Origin: Anniella stebbinsi
Lineage: Eukaryota; Chordata; Lepidosauria; Squamata; Anniellidae
Direction: 5' to 3'
Assembly (NCBI GenBank): GCA_029215795.1
Contig: JARDYH010000007.1
Location: forward strand, 101,447,263 to 101,511,262
DNA: 64,000 nt
Shown here: positions 22,606 to 35,077 of the stretch, in pieces
Numbering within the stretch: the first letter of the stretch is position 1
Layout: each line of letters begins with the position of its first letter
The notes under the pieces: model-generated
The model's database searches: none
The model's input: the letters and a program-made list of their open reading frames with translations, nothing else
Told to the model about the DNA's origin: nothing
Program-made: the position numbers and the translations under genes

Positions 22606-24110
22606 CCAGAATTCCTCTTAGATACCTTTGTAGAGTCCCTCTGACGAATATTGTGCCTTTCTGATGAGCGCCTCCTTGGGAAATGCAAATGGTGCTATCA
22701 GTTGCCTTGCCAGTCTCCCCGCCTGCCTCCAGGAATTCCAAATCATTCTGTGTTCCTTTTTGCAGACCTGAACAGGCACTTCTCTCTTCCTGCTGCTCCA
22801 GGAGAAAGATGCTGCCATTGACAGAGAAAGCTGAACCCCTCACCCACCCACGTAGTTCTTGCATTCAAACATTAATTGAGCAGTATGGGAAGAACTAAAA
22901 CCACACTGTTTTGAGAAGCCCATCCCAGCTGCAGTTGTCTGCAGGTGGAAGGGTAGTGATGGAGGAGGGAGCACCAGCTCGTACCATGGAAGATCTCATG
23001 GTAGGTAAATGGAGACACACCAGGGCTTTATAAGCTGGTAGCATGGGGTGAAGTCTAGTGAGGAGCAGGAAAGGTCTGCTTATGCCATGTGATCTGACTT
23101 CAGTGTCATCACATCTTTATGGCTTTCTGCCATTTTATACTAAGAAATGCAACTACGCATCCTTAGGAAATTGGGACTTTTGGGAATACTCATTGCATCA
23201 CAGCAAGAACTATTTCTTGGGAACCCACATAATACAGTCAATACCCAAGCCGAAGCCTCCCAGGCTCCACCACCTGACTATTGTTGGATGACACACCTAT
23301 TATCCTCCATGAAAGGTGGGTTGTTTGCAAGACAAAAAGCCAATGTTCTACTGCCTCATTTAGGTCAATGCTTCAGTAAACCAAAAACCTATTTTCAAAT
23401 ATGCTGTACTTGTACAAGGGCATGCTGTGATTTAGTGAATGAATATGCAACAACAAGACTAACCAAGTTTAAGAGAGTTCTAAAATGGATGATATTATTA
23501 TGGATGTTACTGTTTTCTGGTTGGTTCTCTCTGATAACTGAGTGAGGCGTACCATTAGCTTCCTTTGCAACTTTTCTTTGCCAAGGGAAAAACACTGAAC
23601 TCTATTAAAGTTTCCTTTTTTTCGGTGTTTGTTATCTTGGAATGTAGACCATGCACTGAAGCATGTAATTACAACACCATGTCCTGTGTTTAAAAGAACT
23701 CAGACACTAAATTGTCCATGTCAGCACCTGAATTTGACCATGAAATATAGTGCAGAGGGACCAAGAACACCGTCTGTGAGAAGGTGACGGCTAAATGTGC
23801 ATTCAGGTGCACTGGGCAATTCCAGTCTGCTTAATCCATTGCTCTAGTCCCATTGTGGCCATTTAATATTATTACCTGCCTTTTGCCCTTGAAATTTGCT
23901 TCCACCTCACTTTCCATATGATGCTCTTGAGGAGTAAAGGTCAAGGCTAGGGAAAAGTGCAGTAAAATATGACTTATTTTACATGGGTGATCAGAGTCCT
24001 ATTAAGTAGCAAAGAAGTCTTGAGGAATGTTAATTTTCTGGATCATTTTTCCTATAAACCTAGCATGAAAGATAGCTCTGCTGATTACAATGCTTGGAGG
24101 CAAATAGTTG
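22606..24110. other. Unannotated non-coding DNA
   Basis: No repeat family or gene is recognised. Overlapping frames near 22.57-22.86 kb and 23.15-23.55 kb lack domains and paired splice sites. Confidence 0.45.
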
Positions 24111-24850
24111 TGGAACTCCTGTAATATAATTTAAAATCCACGAGGTAGCCAAATCTGAAGATGACACCAGTTTGTTCAGGACATAATATCCAAATAGACT
24201 GTGAAGAACTCCAAAAGCATCTCTCCAAATCTGGGTGATTGAGCAACAGAATGGCAGATGAAATTCACTGCTAAGTAGGGATGCACCAAACTCTCCTTAT
24301 GTTCAGCTCTGTCCAACATACTTTCTACTGTGGGAAAATCCTATTGACAGTTAGATGAAGAAACTTGTGCAACTCAATTGATCAATTAGAAATCATCACA
24401 ATGTTGGACTTGCATATGCAAGTATGCAGCCAGTTAAAGGCAATGAAGTAGGTAGACAGTCATCACATTTGGATGCAAGTTCTGATTCCCATTCCCATGC
24501 GCACTGGACATTTATTCAGAGTGGCTAAGAGTTGAGGGCTCTGTAGAGGTTTTGTGGATATCCACGACCATGGGGTGAAAAGGCAGGAACCCCCACGAGA
24601 ATAATGGGAGAGGATTTACACATCCCTAATCATAAGTAAATACAAATGATGGGAGTTAACCTATAGGCTGTTCACAAAGTAGTAGGGAAAAGATCAGCCT
24701 AGAGTGCTACAGCAATGAAAAAGGCATTCAAAAGGCAGCTGGACAACCATCTGTCAGGGATGCTTTAAGGTAGATTCCTGCATTGAGCAGGGGGTTGGAC
24801 GCGATGGCCTTATAGGCCCCTTCCAATTCTACTATTCTATGATTCTATGA
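24110..24850 (+). mobile_element. Degraded CR1 LINE, RT remnant and 3' end
   Basis: CR1-like RT DNA at 24150-24275 (AGATGACACCAGTTTGTTCA, AACTCCAAAAGCATCTCTCC, GCAACAGAATGGCAGATGAA) is followed, after decayed sequence, by a typical 3' end: AGGCAGCTGGACAACCATCT, ATTCCTGCATTGAGCAGGGG, then CTATTCTATGATTCTATGA. All frames are broken. It is older than the copy at 30.3 kb. Confidence 0.8.
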
Positions 24851-24859
24851 AATTCAGTG

Positions 24860-25815
24860 TTAAAATAGAGAGGGAAGAGGGACTCAGTAGATGGGGTGGT
24901 GATTCCACCCTTCCTTTATAGCCAGGCCTTCGCTCTCTCCAACAGTCCAGAGAGATGCATTGCTGTAGATTGGACCAGCAGTTCCTTATCTTCCTTCCCT
25001 GGAGCTTGGAGACTGCAACAGAAGAGCATGGGAAGTATTGTTGTCTGAAGGTCAAACTGCATGATAAATATGTAGCATGCAGCTGACCATCTCTTTATTT
25101 TTTACTGACAAGTCAACAAGTGGGACTCTGATCTGGTTCAAGACCGCCATGCATGGATAGGGGAAGTGTATAGGTGAGTGCTTGCACCCCTGTGCCACGA
25201 CTCCTCTCCCAGGGACAAATTGTTCACAGCTGGAGGTGTATGGTAGCTTTTGCCCCCCCCCCCTTTCCTCTCTAGCTCCAGGGAGAGTTGCTGGAGATAC
25301 CAGCTAGTTACTGATCTAAGGGTGGGTTACTGGCTGCACTTGTCCACATGTGCCAACCGCCCTTTCCCCCTCCACCTTCCCTGTAGTCACAGATCCAAGT
25401 GCTCCGGTAGTGTACGGCCACATGAGGAGAGAAAAACCCCTCTCTTGGATCTTGGTCAGAAACCTACACTCCAAACTTCCAGCCCAAATTAAGAAAGACA
25501 CTTATTAAAGATAATTAAATACTTATTAAAGAGAACATGGATGCGGAAGGGTAGCACAGCACTGCAGGAAGTTTACGCTTTTCCTCACAGCTGTTTGTTT
25601 TATTAGTGCTTAACTTAGACTTATTTTATTAGTGATTTAATACACATTGTTGAAGAAGGCTATCTAATACAGTTCAACTACAAAGCTGTGTAGGGGAAAC
25701 AAACCATCAAGTTACAGGACAACAAGGCAGATGAACAAGACAAACGGTTGCAGGTACATGTTCTCTATTGCCCCATAATGTCTGGAAGCATGCAGAGTTG
25801 GTCCTATTATGGGCA
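24860..25815. other. Unannotated non-coding DNA
   Basis: A C-homopolymer lies at 25253-25262. No gene or shared repeat is recognised. Confidence 0.45.
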
Positions 25816-25819
25816 TGGG

Positions 25820-26139
25820 TAGGCTGACCATATGAAAAGGAGGACAGGGCTCATGTAACTTTAACAGTTGCAGAGAAAAGGGAATTTCAGCCAGAGTCAT
25901 TTGTATGCAATTAGTACCTGGTGAAATCCCCTCTTCATCACAACAATTAAAGTTGCATGCACAATACTAGAGTGACCAGATACAAAAGAGGGCAGGGCTC
26001 CTGCAGCTTTAACTGTTGTAATGAAGAGGAAATTTCACCAGGTACGAATTGCATACAAATGACGCAGGCTGAAATTCCTTTTTCTCTACAACTGTTAAAG
26101 TTACATGAGCCCTGTCCTCTTTTTCATATGGTCAGCCTA
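25820..26139. mobile_element. 320-bp palindromic hAT MITE, copy 3
   Basis: TAGGCTGACCATATGAAAAG to CATATGGTCAGCCTA, flanked by the exact 8-bp repeat GGCATGGG (25812-25819 and 26140-26147). Arms have accumulated point changes (for example AATTGCATGCACAATAC near the centre). Confidence 0.92.
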
Positions 26140-26147
26140 GGCATGGG

Positions 26148-27257
26148 TGGCTGGCTGGAACCCTGAACAGGAGCACCCAACGCTGCAATATTTTGTTGCA
26201 GTTCCTACTTGTGACTATTTCAACACAATTGAAACTGTTCAGCGAACATGTCATCCTTTTATCCCTTTTGTAAATCCAACCAATATGATTACTTTCTTTA
26301 AAGAGGTATAGCCCAATATTCTTGTCTGAGAAAAATCTTTGGTGGTTAACAGTTCACGTGTTAAAATAATATAAAAAGTATTTCATAAACACACCAAAAT
26401 TCAGACCAGTGTAAACATAAAATCATCAAAAATAAATCACTGATAGGAACGCAGAAATCAGCATGGTGATGCCAAAAATCAAACACAGCAAATACTAACT
26501 GTAACTAGTACAGCAAATAGTTTAACTCAAATTTATGAAGGAACCAGGTTTCCCCCTGCCCTCTCATGTTACATGACTTCAGATGCTGAACAAGGAAGGC
26601 ATTCAGCTACACGTGAGGTGACAAAAAAAATCATAACTTCTAACAAATACAGCCCAACGTATTTTACTGTGGAGGTTGGAGAGGGTTTGGGCGAAATGGC
26701 TCCAGCCGTGGTTTCTGTTCTATTAGCAGATGGACAGTGTTGGATACAACCTAAACTAAAAAAAAATTAAAAATTCTCCCATATCTACCCACCCCACCAC
26801 ACCCCACCCCGTCTTTTAGGGAAAACTACAGTATGGTCAATAAAGTGTACTTAAATATTCAAAACCCTTTCTCTCTCCCCCCCCCCCCCATAAATATATT
26901 AACTTCTATATTGCATTGATTCATAAATGCAAATAATAACAAAAAAGAGCTAGAAACATAATCAAACTCATACCAGTTAAATTGCCCCTAATAATAAATG
27001 AGGTTGTATTGAATCCTGAACTTTCTCATTCCAGTATAAAACAGATTCAATTTTTCTGTTTAAAAGTATTTACTGATTTTCCCTCACTGACTCTAATCAT
27101 ATTAGTTAATTTAATCATAGAGGCCAGATCCCAACCCCCAAAACACCAACTGTCAAGTGTTGGAGAGGGCTAGTTCTCTTCTAGCTAAATCAGATTGCCA
27201 TATGGGCAAACATCAGTAAATGAATAGTCATTTTCTACATTGTTCAGTTGTGACTAC
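26148..27257. other. Unannotated non-coding DNA
   Basis: AT-rich, with poly-A/T and a C-run at 26877-26889. No gene is recognised. Confidence 0.45.
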
Positions 27258-27397
27258 GAGCCTATCTACACTACTGCTTTAAAACAGTTTAAAATGGTTT
27301 ATAACAGTTTTGAGAACTGTTGGGGCCCAGGACACACTCCCTATACAGTTTTCAAAACGTTTTCAAAGTGTTTTATCCTGCGTGTGTAGATAGGCTC
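27258..27397. mobile_element. 140-bp palindromic MITE, GAGCCTATCTACAC family, diverged copy
   Basis: Ends GAGCCTATCTACACTACTGC and GTGTGTAGATAGGCTC. The first ~45 bp match copies 1 and 2 but the centre (GGGGCCCAGGACACACTCCC) is different. It is a second subfamily that shares termini only. Confidence 0.75.
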
Positions 27398-27509
27398 TGT
27401 GTCTTTAATGTATCTAAATGAAAATGTCAGTGGGTCTAAAGACAGCTCAACGTCTACCCTTTTAATAATTTCATCCATAATTTCATCCTTTACCACCATC
27501 ATATATAAA

Positions 27510-27553
<44 letters not shown>
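27510..27553. repeat. (ATT)n microsatellite
   Basis: About 14 ATT units at the 3' end of a minus-strand LINE fragment. It probably grew from the LINE tail. Confidence 0.97.
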
Positions 27554-27554
<1 letters not shown>

Positions 27555-27965
27555 TCTATCCCGCCTTTTTCCCAGGGCTGGGATCAAGGCGGTTTACAAG
27601 ATTAAAACATGTACAATTAAAACTCATAAATATAAATCTACAAAAGTTAAAATAGAATTAAACCTGCAGTAAAATTAAAAACCCTTAATTTTTTAAAAAA
27701 TAATAACAGATTTAAAAAGAAAACAAACAAACAAACCAATACATTAACACAGGTCCAGGGTAGCTCCAAAAGCCTGCCAGAATAAAAAAAGTTTTTTGCC
27801 TGCCTCTGAAAGTGAAGCACAGAGGGAGCCAGCCTGGCCTCCCTGGGAAGGGAGTTCCAGAGCCTTGGAGCAGCCACGGAGAAGGCCCTCTCCTGTTTAC
27901 CCATCAGGTGTGCCTGGGATGTAGGTGGGACTGAGAAAAAGGCCTCCCCAGAAGATCTCACAGCA
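27547..27965 (-). mobile_element. L2/CR1-like LINE 3' fragment
   Basis: The minus-strand frame reads PPTSQAHLMGKQERAFSVAA then PRLWNSLPREARLAPSV and FHFQRQAKNFFYSG-like residues, the conserved C-terminus of this LINE clade. Downstream (plus-strand left) is its UTR (TATCCCGCCTTTTTCCCAGG in plus sense) and an ATT-rich tail. Confidence 0.8.
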
Positions 27966-27969
27966 CAGG

Positions 27970-30260
27970 CAGGCTCATATGGGAGATGAGAGCTTTGATG
28001 AGATTGTAACCAAAAGCCCTTTGAAAGCGAAGTCCATGTTGATTCCTTCGTTACTTGCTTGTTCCATACTACACCATTGACAGTGAGATCCTATGGTCCC
28101 TGGAAGGCATCCCAGAGGCCATCGGATATGGCAGATTCCACCTCCCCCCACCAGACTAAAGACAGAGCTATGGACTGGGGGGGGGATCCAAGAAGGATAT
28201 TCCCCCCCCCCATCCAGCTGCTGCAGTGGCTCCTCTTCTGAAGTCACAACATGAGGACGAGGAGGATGAAAAGTTGGCGTGCTGGTGGGTTGTGAGTGGA
28301 TGGGAAAGGCAGAGGATCCACTACACACACACAAGCCTCTGTGCATTCACATCCTGGCCCAGTGCCAGGTCAGCCAGCTAGATGGATTTAGCGGTCTGCC
28401 ATTCTGACCACCCTGCTTGGGTCATGCTAGCAGCGTATTGAATTCTCAGAGTGCACCATCCTATGGACTAGACACCCACAGGGATGTTCTGTAAGTGGGA
28501 GAAGGAGAAGGAGGAGAAGGGGGAGGGGGAGAAGAAGAAGAAGAAGAAGAAGAAGAAGAAGAAGAAGAAGAAGAAGAAAAAACAAGGTGGATCTCAGCAT
28601 TGGCTTGAAACAGGAAACATAAAAAAGCAGAGATGAACAACACAGCCCCTCAAGGATCTGCACTAGGTGAAACTTGCATTTTTCCATTTTCCATTTTCAT
28701 CATTTTTCTGCAGACTATACATTGATTCTGAAAACATTTTGTGTGATAATATTGGCTGGGTGTGTGAAAAATATGTACAGATTCACTCTGTTTAATCAAA
28801 TGTACCCTTCTTGGGACGAATGGGTAAAGGAACTTTCTATATATTTTATGGGCATAAAATCATCTGGAAATATTCCCTCATTCACAGAATAATAATCTTT
28901 CTATACAATTCCCTCACTTTAAATTTGTGTCCATATTCACATGCCTCCAAAATATTGTTTAAACAAGGAGCTGCTTTTTAAAAAGGACAAAAGTTTTCAT
29001 GCAAAGGTGATCCCTGTTTCCTTTCACCAAACTGGATGTAAAAGTGAGCTCCATCAGATGAGCCCGTTACTGGGCACTCATGGATTTTCACGGATCCCTC
29101 TCACAACGTCGCCTGCCTCCCGCACGCCTCCCGTCCCTGCTAGTCTTCTTTGCATGACAAAAAACAAACAAACACCCCAGTAAGTCCACTTTTATTTTTA
29201 AAGACGGAAGTTGCCACTGTCTCCTGCTGTGTGCAGGAGAAGCAGCGGGATCAAAACAGCCCACTGAATGGGCCACGTGCACATTGTTTACTTTCTCTTT
29301 CAAACGAGGAAGTAATGAGGGACAACCGCGCAGGCAGAGAAGTGACGGTAAGCAAATGTGATTTCCCTCCATGTGATGATGTTCAGTGTCCTTAGTGTGT
29401 CTTTGCTGTCCTTTTAAAGTCTCATTTGGGATGCTTTAAAATCCAACACAGAACTGTTAAGATTTAAGGCACTTTGGAAGTAAGTAATACTGATTTCAGT
29501 GCAATTAATTTCTAAATAAGTGTACTTAAGTTTCAACCATAATCAGAACTGTTCATTTCTTGCACCAAGAGTTTAGCATAATCAAGATCTCTATTGCATG
29601 CTCCCTTTCCAGTCCAGGCGCTTTGCTTCTTCCAAAATCCTGCTGCATTTCAATCTGATCCCAGTGATTAACTGCAACTGGGCTTTTCTGCCTGTCCCAC
29701 AAGTCTCCCACTGAGGGGCCTCTCTTTTATCAAGGTCATGCTTGGATCCCCTGTAAAAAGGCTTTTGGAATAGCAATTGCCCAGTCATTTACATTAATGA
29801 CACAAATAACATAATTTAGCATCATGAAACTTGGTGTGGGTGTGGGTGCTGATTCTGTAACTTCTGGAATTTCTCTCTTTCCCTTTGGTAGCCTTGAAGT
29901 TATTCACACATGGAATATGCTTGTTTTCAAAATTATCTGACGAAAGCTATTTGGCTAGGGAATTCTATTTATCCAATTTTGTTACTATGCCCAGCCTTAT
30001 GCAGGAACTTCAGACATTGCTTTTAGACATTCTCTCTGTTCAAACTGATTTAGGCTCGTACATTTCAACAACATTAATTCATTTAATTCCCATCCCACTG
30101 CCCCCATGGGGACTCTTTGGCAGACTTGCTTACACTAGACCAAATTAAGGTGGATGTAAAAGCTTTTTCATTGGGTTGTGACTGGAGAAACACATTGGGG
30201 TGTATAAAATACATTTTTGTCTGTGCTCCCATGTAGTTTAAAAATGCCTACTTTTATGCC
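27970..30260. other. Unannotated DNA with a GAA microsatellite
   Basis: No gene is recognised. The only clear structure is the purine-rich tract at 28497-28578. The minus-strand frame at 27975-28346 has no domain and overlaps C-runs. I treat it as chance. Confidence 0.45.
28530..28578. repeat. (GAA)n microsatellite
   Basis: About 16 GAA units preceded by a GGAGAAG-rich purine tract from about 28497. Long GAA/TTC tracts can form triplex DNA. Confidence 0.97.
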
Positions 30261-30269
30261 CCACAATAG

Positions 30270-33213
30270 TGTTCATAACAATGTAGGAAAGAAGCCAGAC
30301 TGCAAAGCACATGGGCTTCGATGTCTACATGCTAATACCCAGAATATGGGAAACAAACAGAATGAACTTGAACTCTTAAAACATGAAGGCAAATATGACT
30401 TGATAGGTATAACTGAAACTTGGTGGGATGACTCCCATGACTGGAATACAGCAATTGAAGGATATAACTTGTTCAAAAAGAACAAACAAATTGAAAGGGA
30501 GGCAGAGTCGCACTATATGTTAAAAATGCTTATCCCTGCACAGAAATAGAAGAGCATGAGCCTGGGAGCCCCATAAAAAGCATCTGGATTAAAATACATG
30601 GGGCAAGGAATAAAAGGAGCATAATAGTCGGAGTCTACTACCAACCACACAATCAAGAAGAAGGTGAGGACGAAACTTTTGAAAAGCACATTGCCAGTGT
30701 TTCAAGGAAATACGATGTAGTAGTAATAGGGGACTTCAATTACCCTGATATCTGTTGGGAGACAAATTCTGCCAAAAGTGGCCCCTCCAAGAAATTCCTG
30801 ACATGTGTGGCTGATAACTTTCTTCTACAGAAAGTAGAGGAAGGAACTAGAGGAACGGCTATCCTTGACTTGATAGTGACCAATAGGGATGACTTAGTGG
30901 ATAAAGTGGCAGTTACGGGAACTCTGGGGTAAGTGACCACGTCATACTTGAGTTCTTGATTTTAAAGGAAGCAAAAGCTAAGTGTAGCCATACACGTACT
31001 CTGGATTTCAGGAAAGCAGATTTTAATAAACTCAGAACTATGATAAGTAAGGTCCCATGGCAAGTGGCCTTAATGTGAAAGGGTGGGAATTTTTTAAAAA
31101 GGAAATTTTAAAGGCCAACAAGGAAAAAAGATAGAAGACAACAGAAGAAACCGATGTGGCTCCACAAAAAGCTTCAAGGTGACCTGAAAATAATAAAAAA
31201 AGGATACATAGAAGTGGAAGGAAGACCAGGCTACAAAAGAAGAGTACAAACAAGTAGCACAGAAGTGCCGGAATGGTACCAGGAAGCCTAAAGCTGAGAA
31301 GGAGCTGAGGCTAGCGAGGGATGCTAAAAGCAATAAAAAGGCTTTCTTCAGATACATGAATAGTAAAAGACAGAGAAAAGAAATGGTGGTTCAACTGCTT
31401 CATGAGGATGGCAAATTGGTAACAGATGACAAAGAAAAGGCTGAAGTGCTCAATTCCTACTTTGGCTCAGTTTTCTCTCAAAAGCAGGTCTATGACCCTC
31501 ATGGAAAAAGTGTACAAGCTGACGGGGCAGGACTGCAGTTTGAGATTGATAAACAAATGGTCGAGGAATACCTAATTGCTTTGAATGAGTTCAAATCTCC
31601 AGGGCCCGATGAACTGCATCCTAGAGTAATAATGGAGCTGGCAGAAGAACTCTCAGAACCACTGTCTATCATCTTTGCAAAATCATGGAAGATGGGTGAA
31701 GTGCCGGATGACTGGAGGAGGGCTAATGTTGTCCCTATTTTAAAAAAGGGCAAAAAGGAGGAACCTGGGAACTACAGACCAGTCAGTGACATCCATCCCT
31801 GGGAAAATTTTGGAGCAGATTATAAAGAAGTCAATCTGTAAACACCTTGAAAACAATGCAGTAATTACTAGAAGCCAGTATGGATTTGTCAAGAACAAAT
31901 CCTGTCAAACGAATCTGATCTCATTTTTTGATCAAGTAACCTCCCTTGTGGACTGTGGGAATGCTGTGGATATAGTATATTTTGACTTCGGCAAAGCTTT
32001 TGACAAAGTGCTCTATGATGGTCTGAATAACAAACTAGTGAAAAGTGGGCTAGATGGAACAGCTATTAGTTGGATCCACAGTTGGCTACAGAATTGGACT
32101 CAAAGAGTGCTTATCAATGGTACCTTTTCATACTGTTGGGAGGTAAAGAGAGGGGTACCGCAGGGCTCAGTCTTGGGCCCAGTGCTCTTCAACATTTTTG
32201 TTAATGATTTGGACGAGGAGGTGCAGGGAATGCTTATCAAATTTGCAGATGACACAAAATTGGGTGGGATAGCTAATACCCTGGAAGACAGGAACAAACT
32301 CCAAAGTTATATTGATAGACTGGAGTGCTGGGCTGAAAACAACAGAATGAAATTTAGTAGGGATAAATGCCAAGTTCTACACCTAGGAAAAAGAAACCAA
32401 ATGCACAGTTACAAGATGGGGGATACTTGGCTAATCAATATGACAAGCGAGAAGGATCTTGGGATTGTTGTAGATCACAAGCTGAATATGAGCCAACAGT
32501 GTGATGTGGCTGCAAAAAAAGCAAATGCTATTTTGGGCTGCGTTAATAGAAGTATAGCTTCCAAATTGCTTGAGGTACTGGTTCCCCTCTATTTGGCACT
32601 GGTTAGGTCCCATCTTGAGTATTGCATCCAGTTCTGGGCACCACACTTCAAGAAGGATGCAGACAAGCTGGAGCGTACTGGTTCCCCTCTATTTGGCACT
32701 GGTTAGGTCCCATCTTGAGTATTGCATCCAGTTCTGGGCACCACACTTCAAGAAGGATGCAGACAAGCTGGAGCGTGTTCAGAGGAGGGCAACGAGGATG
32801 ACTAGGGTCTGGAAACAAAGCCCTATGAGGAGAGATTGAAAGAACTAGGCATGTTTAGCCTGGAGAAGAGAAGATTGAGGGGAGACATGATAGCACTCTT
32901 GAAATATTTGAAAGGTTGTCACACAGAGGACAGCTAGTAGGATCTCTTCTTGGTCAACCCAGAAAGCAGGACACGGAATAATGGGCTCAAGTTACAGGAA
33001 GCCAGATTCCGGCTGGGCATCAGGAAAAACTTCCTGACTGTTAGAGCAATGCGACAATGGAACCAATTACCTAGGGAGGTGGTGGGCTATCCCACATTAG
33101 AGGCCTTCAAGAGGCAGCTGGACAACCATCTGTCAGGGATGCTTTAAGGTAGATTCCTGCATTGAGCAGGGGGTTGGACTCAATGGGCCCCTTCCAACTC
33201 TATGATTCTATGA
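30270..33213 (+). mobile_element. CR1 LINE, near-full ORF2 but inactivated
   Basis: The most complete retroelement here. Endonuclease domain: [48 protein letters not shown] and SDHVILEF (the D and H residues of the APE-type nuclease). RT domain: SPGPDELHPRVI, NYRPVS, SQYGFVKNKSCQTNL, YFDFGKAFDKV, GVPQGSVLGPVLFNIFVND, KFADDTKLGG (the catalytic DD pair). The 3' UTR ends TTCCAACTCTATGATTCTAT. It is dead: frame changes near 30500, 30925 and 31790, a stop at 30547 and a 100-bp duplication. ORF1 is missing. Confidence 0.93.
32576..32775 (+). repeat. Exact 100-bp tandem duplication inside CR1
   Basis: 32576-32675 and 32676-32775 are identical over all 100 bases (each starts TACTGGTTCCCC and ends GACAAGCTGGAGCG). 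The minus-strand CR1 at 35.6 kb has this region once. As 100 is not a multiple of 3, the duplication shifts the RT C-terminal frame, ending it at 32706. No divergence between the units implies a recent event or an assembly artefact. Confidence 0.97.
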
Positions 33214-33214
33214 T

Positions 33215-34260
33215 CTCAAGGCTCTGAATATGCAGACACTGTGAGCTTCTCTACATGAGCAAGTTATTGCACACTTGTGATTGGCCACTCACAAAAGTTT
33301 GTGAGTCCTTTACATGATGTTGTCAACATCTCCCACACCTTTCCCTGGTAATCTCACTTTTTAAAAGATTAGAGATGGTGCACTATTTAAAATTATCATG
33401 GGATATCACAGGTCACTAGATGGCTCTGTTTCATTTAATTGTATAAACCCACTAGTATTCAGTGATGCAGCAGCTAGGGCTGGACCTCAGCACTGACATC
33501 CAGGGCCCTGAAGCCTAGAACTTCCCACCAAATGACACTAGAAAGCAGCAAGTGTTGGGGGCTGTGGCAAAAAGGATCAGCAACATCAGCTGGGCCCACA
33601 GCATGCTTTCTTTTTTCTTATTTGTAAATTATCCTAAATCCTTCAAGAAATTATGTATATCTCAGATTTTTTCATCTATTTCAAGTTCTCAGAATATTGC
33701 CCCCATCTCATCCCCACCAGTATAATCCCCTAAAGTTCTCCCTGTCAACCCCACTTCCCAAAGCACACTCCTTTCTTCTCTTTACTTACTTTTCAAGCAG
33801 GGACAGGACACCAGAGGTGGTGTGTGTGTGTGTGTGTGTGTGAAATATTGCATCTTGGTAGCAGCATACTGGGTGCAACAACCTGGAGGACCATGGGAGG
33901 TGTAGCTCTCTTGAAGGCTACTGCAGTTGAAGACTAAGTCTTTTCAAAGACATTTTGTTCCATCTTAGGAACTTAGATGATGCAACTTTAATGTCTATGA
34001 ATCTAGTTAAAGCATTTTCTTACTGAGCCCTTGGCTCTGTTATTTCTTTCAAATGAAAAACAGGGACTCACTGTTCCAGATGGGAGCCATACACAAGCAC
34101 ATCTGATTTGAATGGGCAGCTGGAAATCACTGGCTACATTATGACTGGTAGGCAATGCAGCAGAGGAAGGGATTGCTGGAAACATTTAAAATAGAATAAC
34201 TTTGCACATGTGATTGCGATATCCACAACTACAATAAAAGTACAGAGAAATTGTTGTGGT
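33215..34260. other. Unannotated non-coding DNA
   Basis: Holds a (TG)n run at 33820-33842. No gene or repeat family is recognised. A weak palindrome-like stretch (ACTTGTGATTGGCCACTCAC then AAAAGTTTGTGAGT) lies near 33270-33310 and resembles 46255-46280. Confidence 0.45.
33820..33842. repeat. (TG)n microsatellite
   Basis: Eleven uninterrupted TG units. Confidence 0.95.
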
Positions 34261-34261
34261 T

Positions 34262-34700
34262 GTTGTTGAAATTTTTAACCCACCGTTCAGGGTGTTGCAC
34301 AGCCCTCACAAGGTGACTTACAATACTACAAAAACATGAACAGATAATTGAAATTGAACACACACACACTTTACTAGGGGCACTAGCAGTCAATGATTTT
34401 TAAGCACCAAATGCAGACTGGAATAACTGGGTCTTCAGGTTGCTGTTTTTTAAGCCAGCAGTGATGAAGTCATATGCATTTCCCTGAGGAGAGAATTCCA
34501 AAGGTGTGGGGTGACCACTGAGAAAGCCCTTTCCTTAGCATCCAACAGCCTAATGGCTCTTGTCCGTGGCCAGAGTGCAGGTCTCTGACACTGTCTTAAT
34601 GAGAGGCAGGCTCCTATACATATCAGTGGTCCTTCAGATAATAGGGTCCCAAACCATTTAGGGCTTTAAAGGTCCAAACCAGCACCTTGCAATGGGCCTG
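34262..34700 (-). mobile_element. L2/CR1-like LINE 3' fragment
   Basis: In plus sense it runs from a UTR-like start (TTTTTAACCCACCGTTCAGG) through GAGAGAATTCCAAAGGTGTG and GAGAAAGCCCTTTCCTTAGC to CAAACCATTTAGGGCTTTAA. The last phrase is the reverse complement of the codons for LKALNGL, as in FKALNGLGPGYL at 17.15 kb. Heavily decayed. Confidence 0.75.
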
Positions 34701-34900
34701 GCAGATTTGCAGGCAGTGTGTTTGGAAATATGGGAAAAGTGAATACCTTGAGGCGCCTAATTTCATTGCAGAATTTTATGAAGTAGAGAAAATGTGTGTA
34801 GAGAAAATGAAGACATGTTTTTCTTGTTCTCTCTTAGCATTCAAAGCACACGTCCCCAACAAAGGAAAAAGCAAGGGGACAGCACTAAATGGAGGCTTAA

Positions 34901-35077
34901 GGGCGCATTCACTTGGGGAAAATAATCCAGACTTTCCCTGCACCAAAGTAATATGTAAAGCAGAGGAAAAGAGGTGAAATGGGTGCAGGACAGGGATGAC
35001 GTCATGTGAGTCCCGCGCTGCAAAACCAGATACCAGGCGTGGTGAGAGTGCGTTAAACCACTGGTGTGATGGAGCTC
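34901..35077. mobile_element. PIF/Harbinger-like MITE, GGGCTCCATCACACC family, TSD TAA
   Basis: Starts GGGCGCATTCAC and ends GTGTGATGGAGCTC, with TAA directly outside both ends (34898-34900 and 35078-35080). Internal GATGACGTCATGTGAGT is shared with the copies at 41151 and 59624. A 3-bp T-A duplication is the PIF/Harbinger pattern. Confidence 0.7.
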
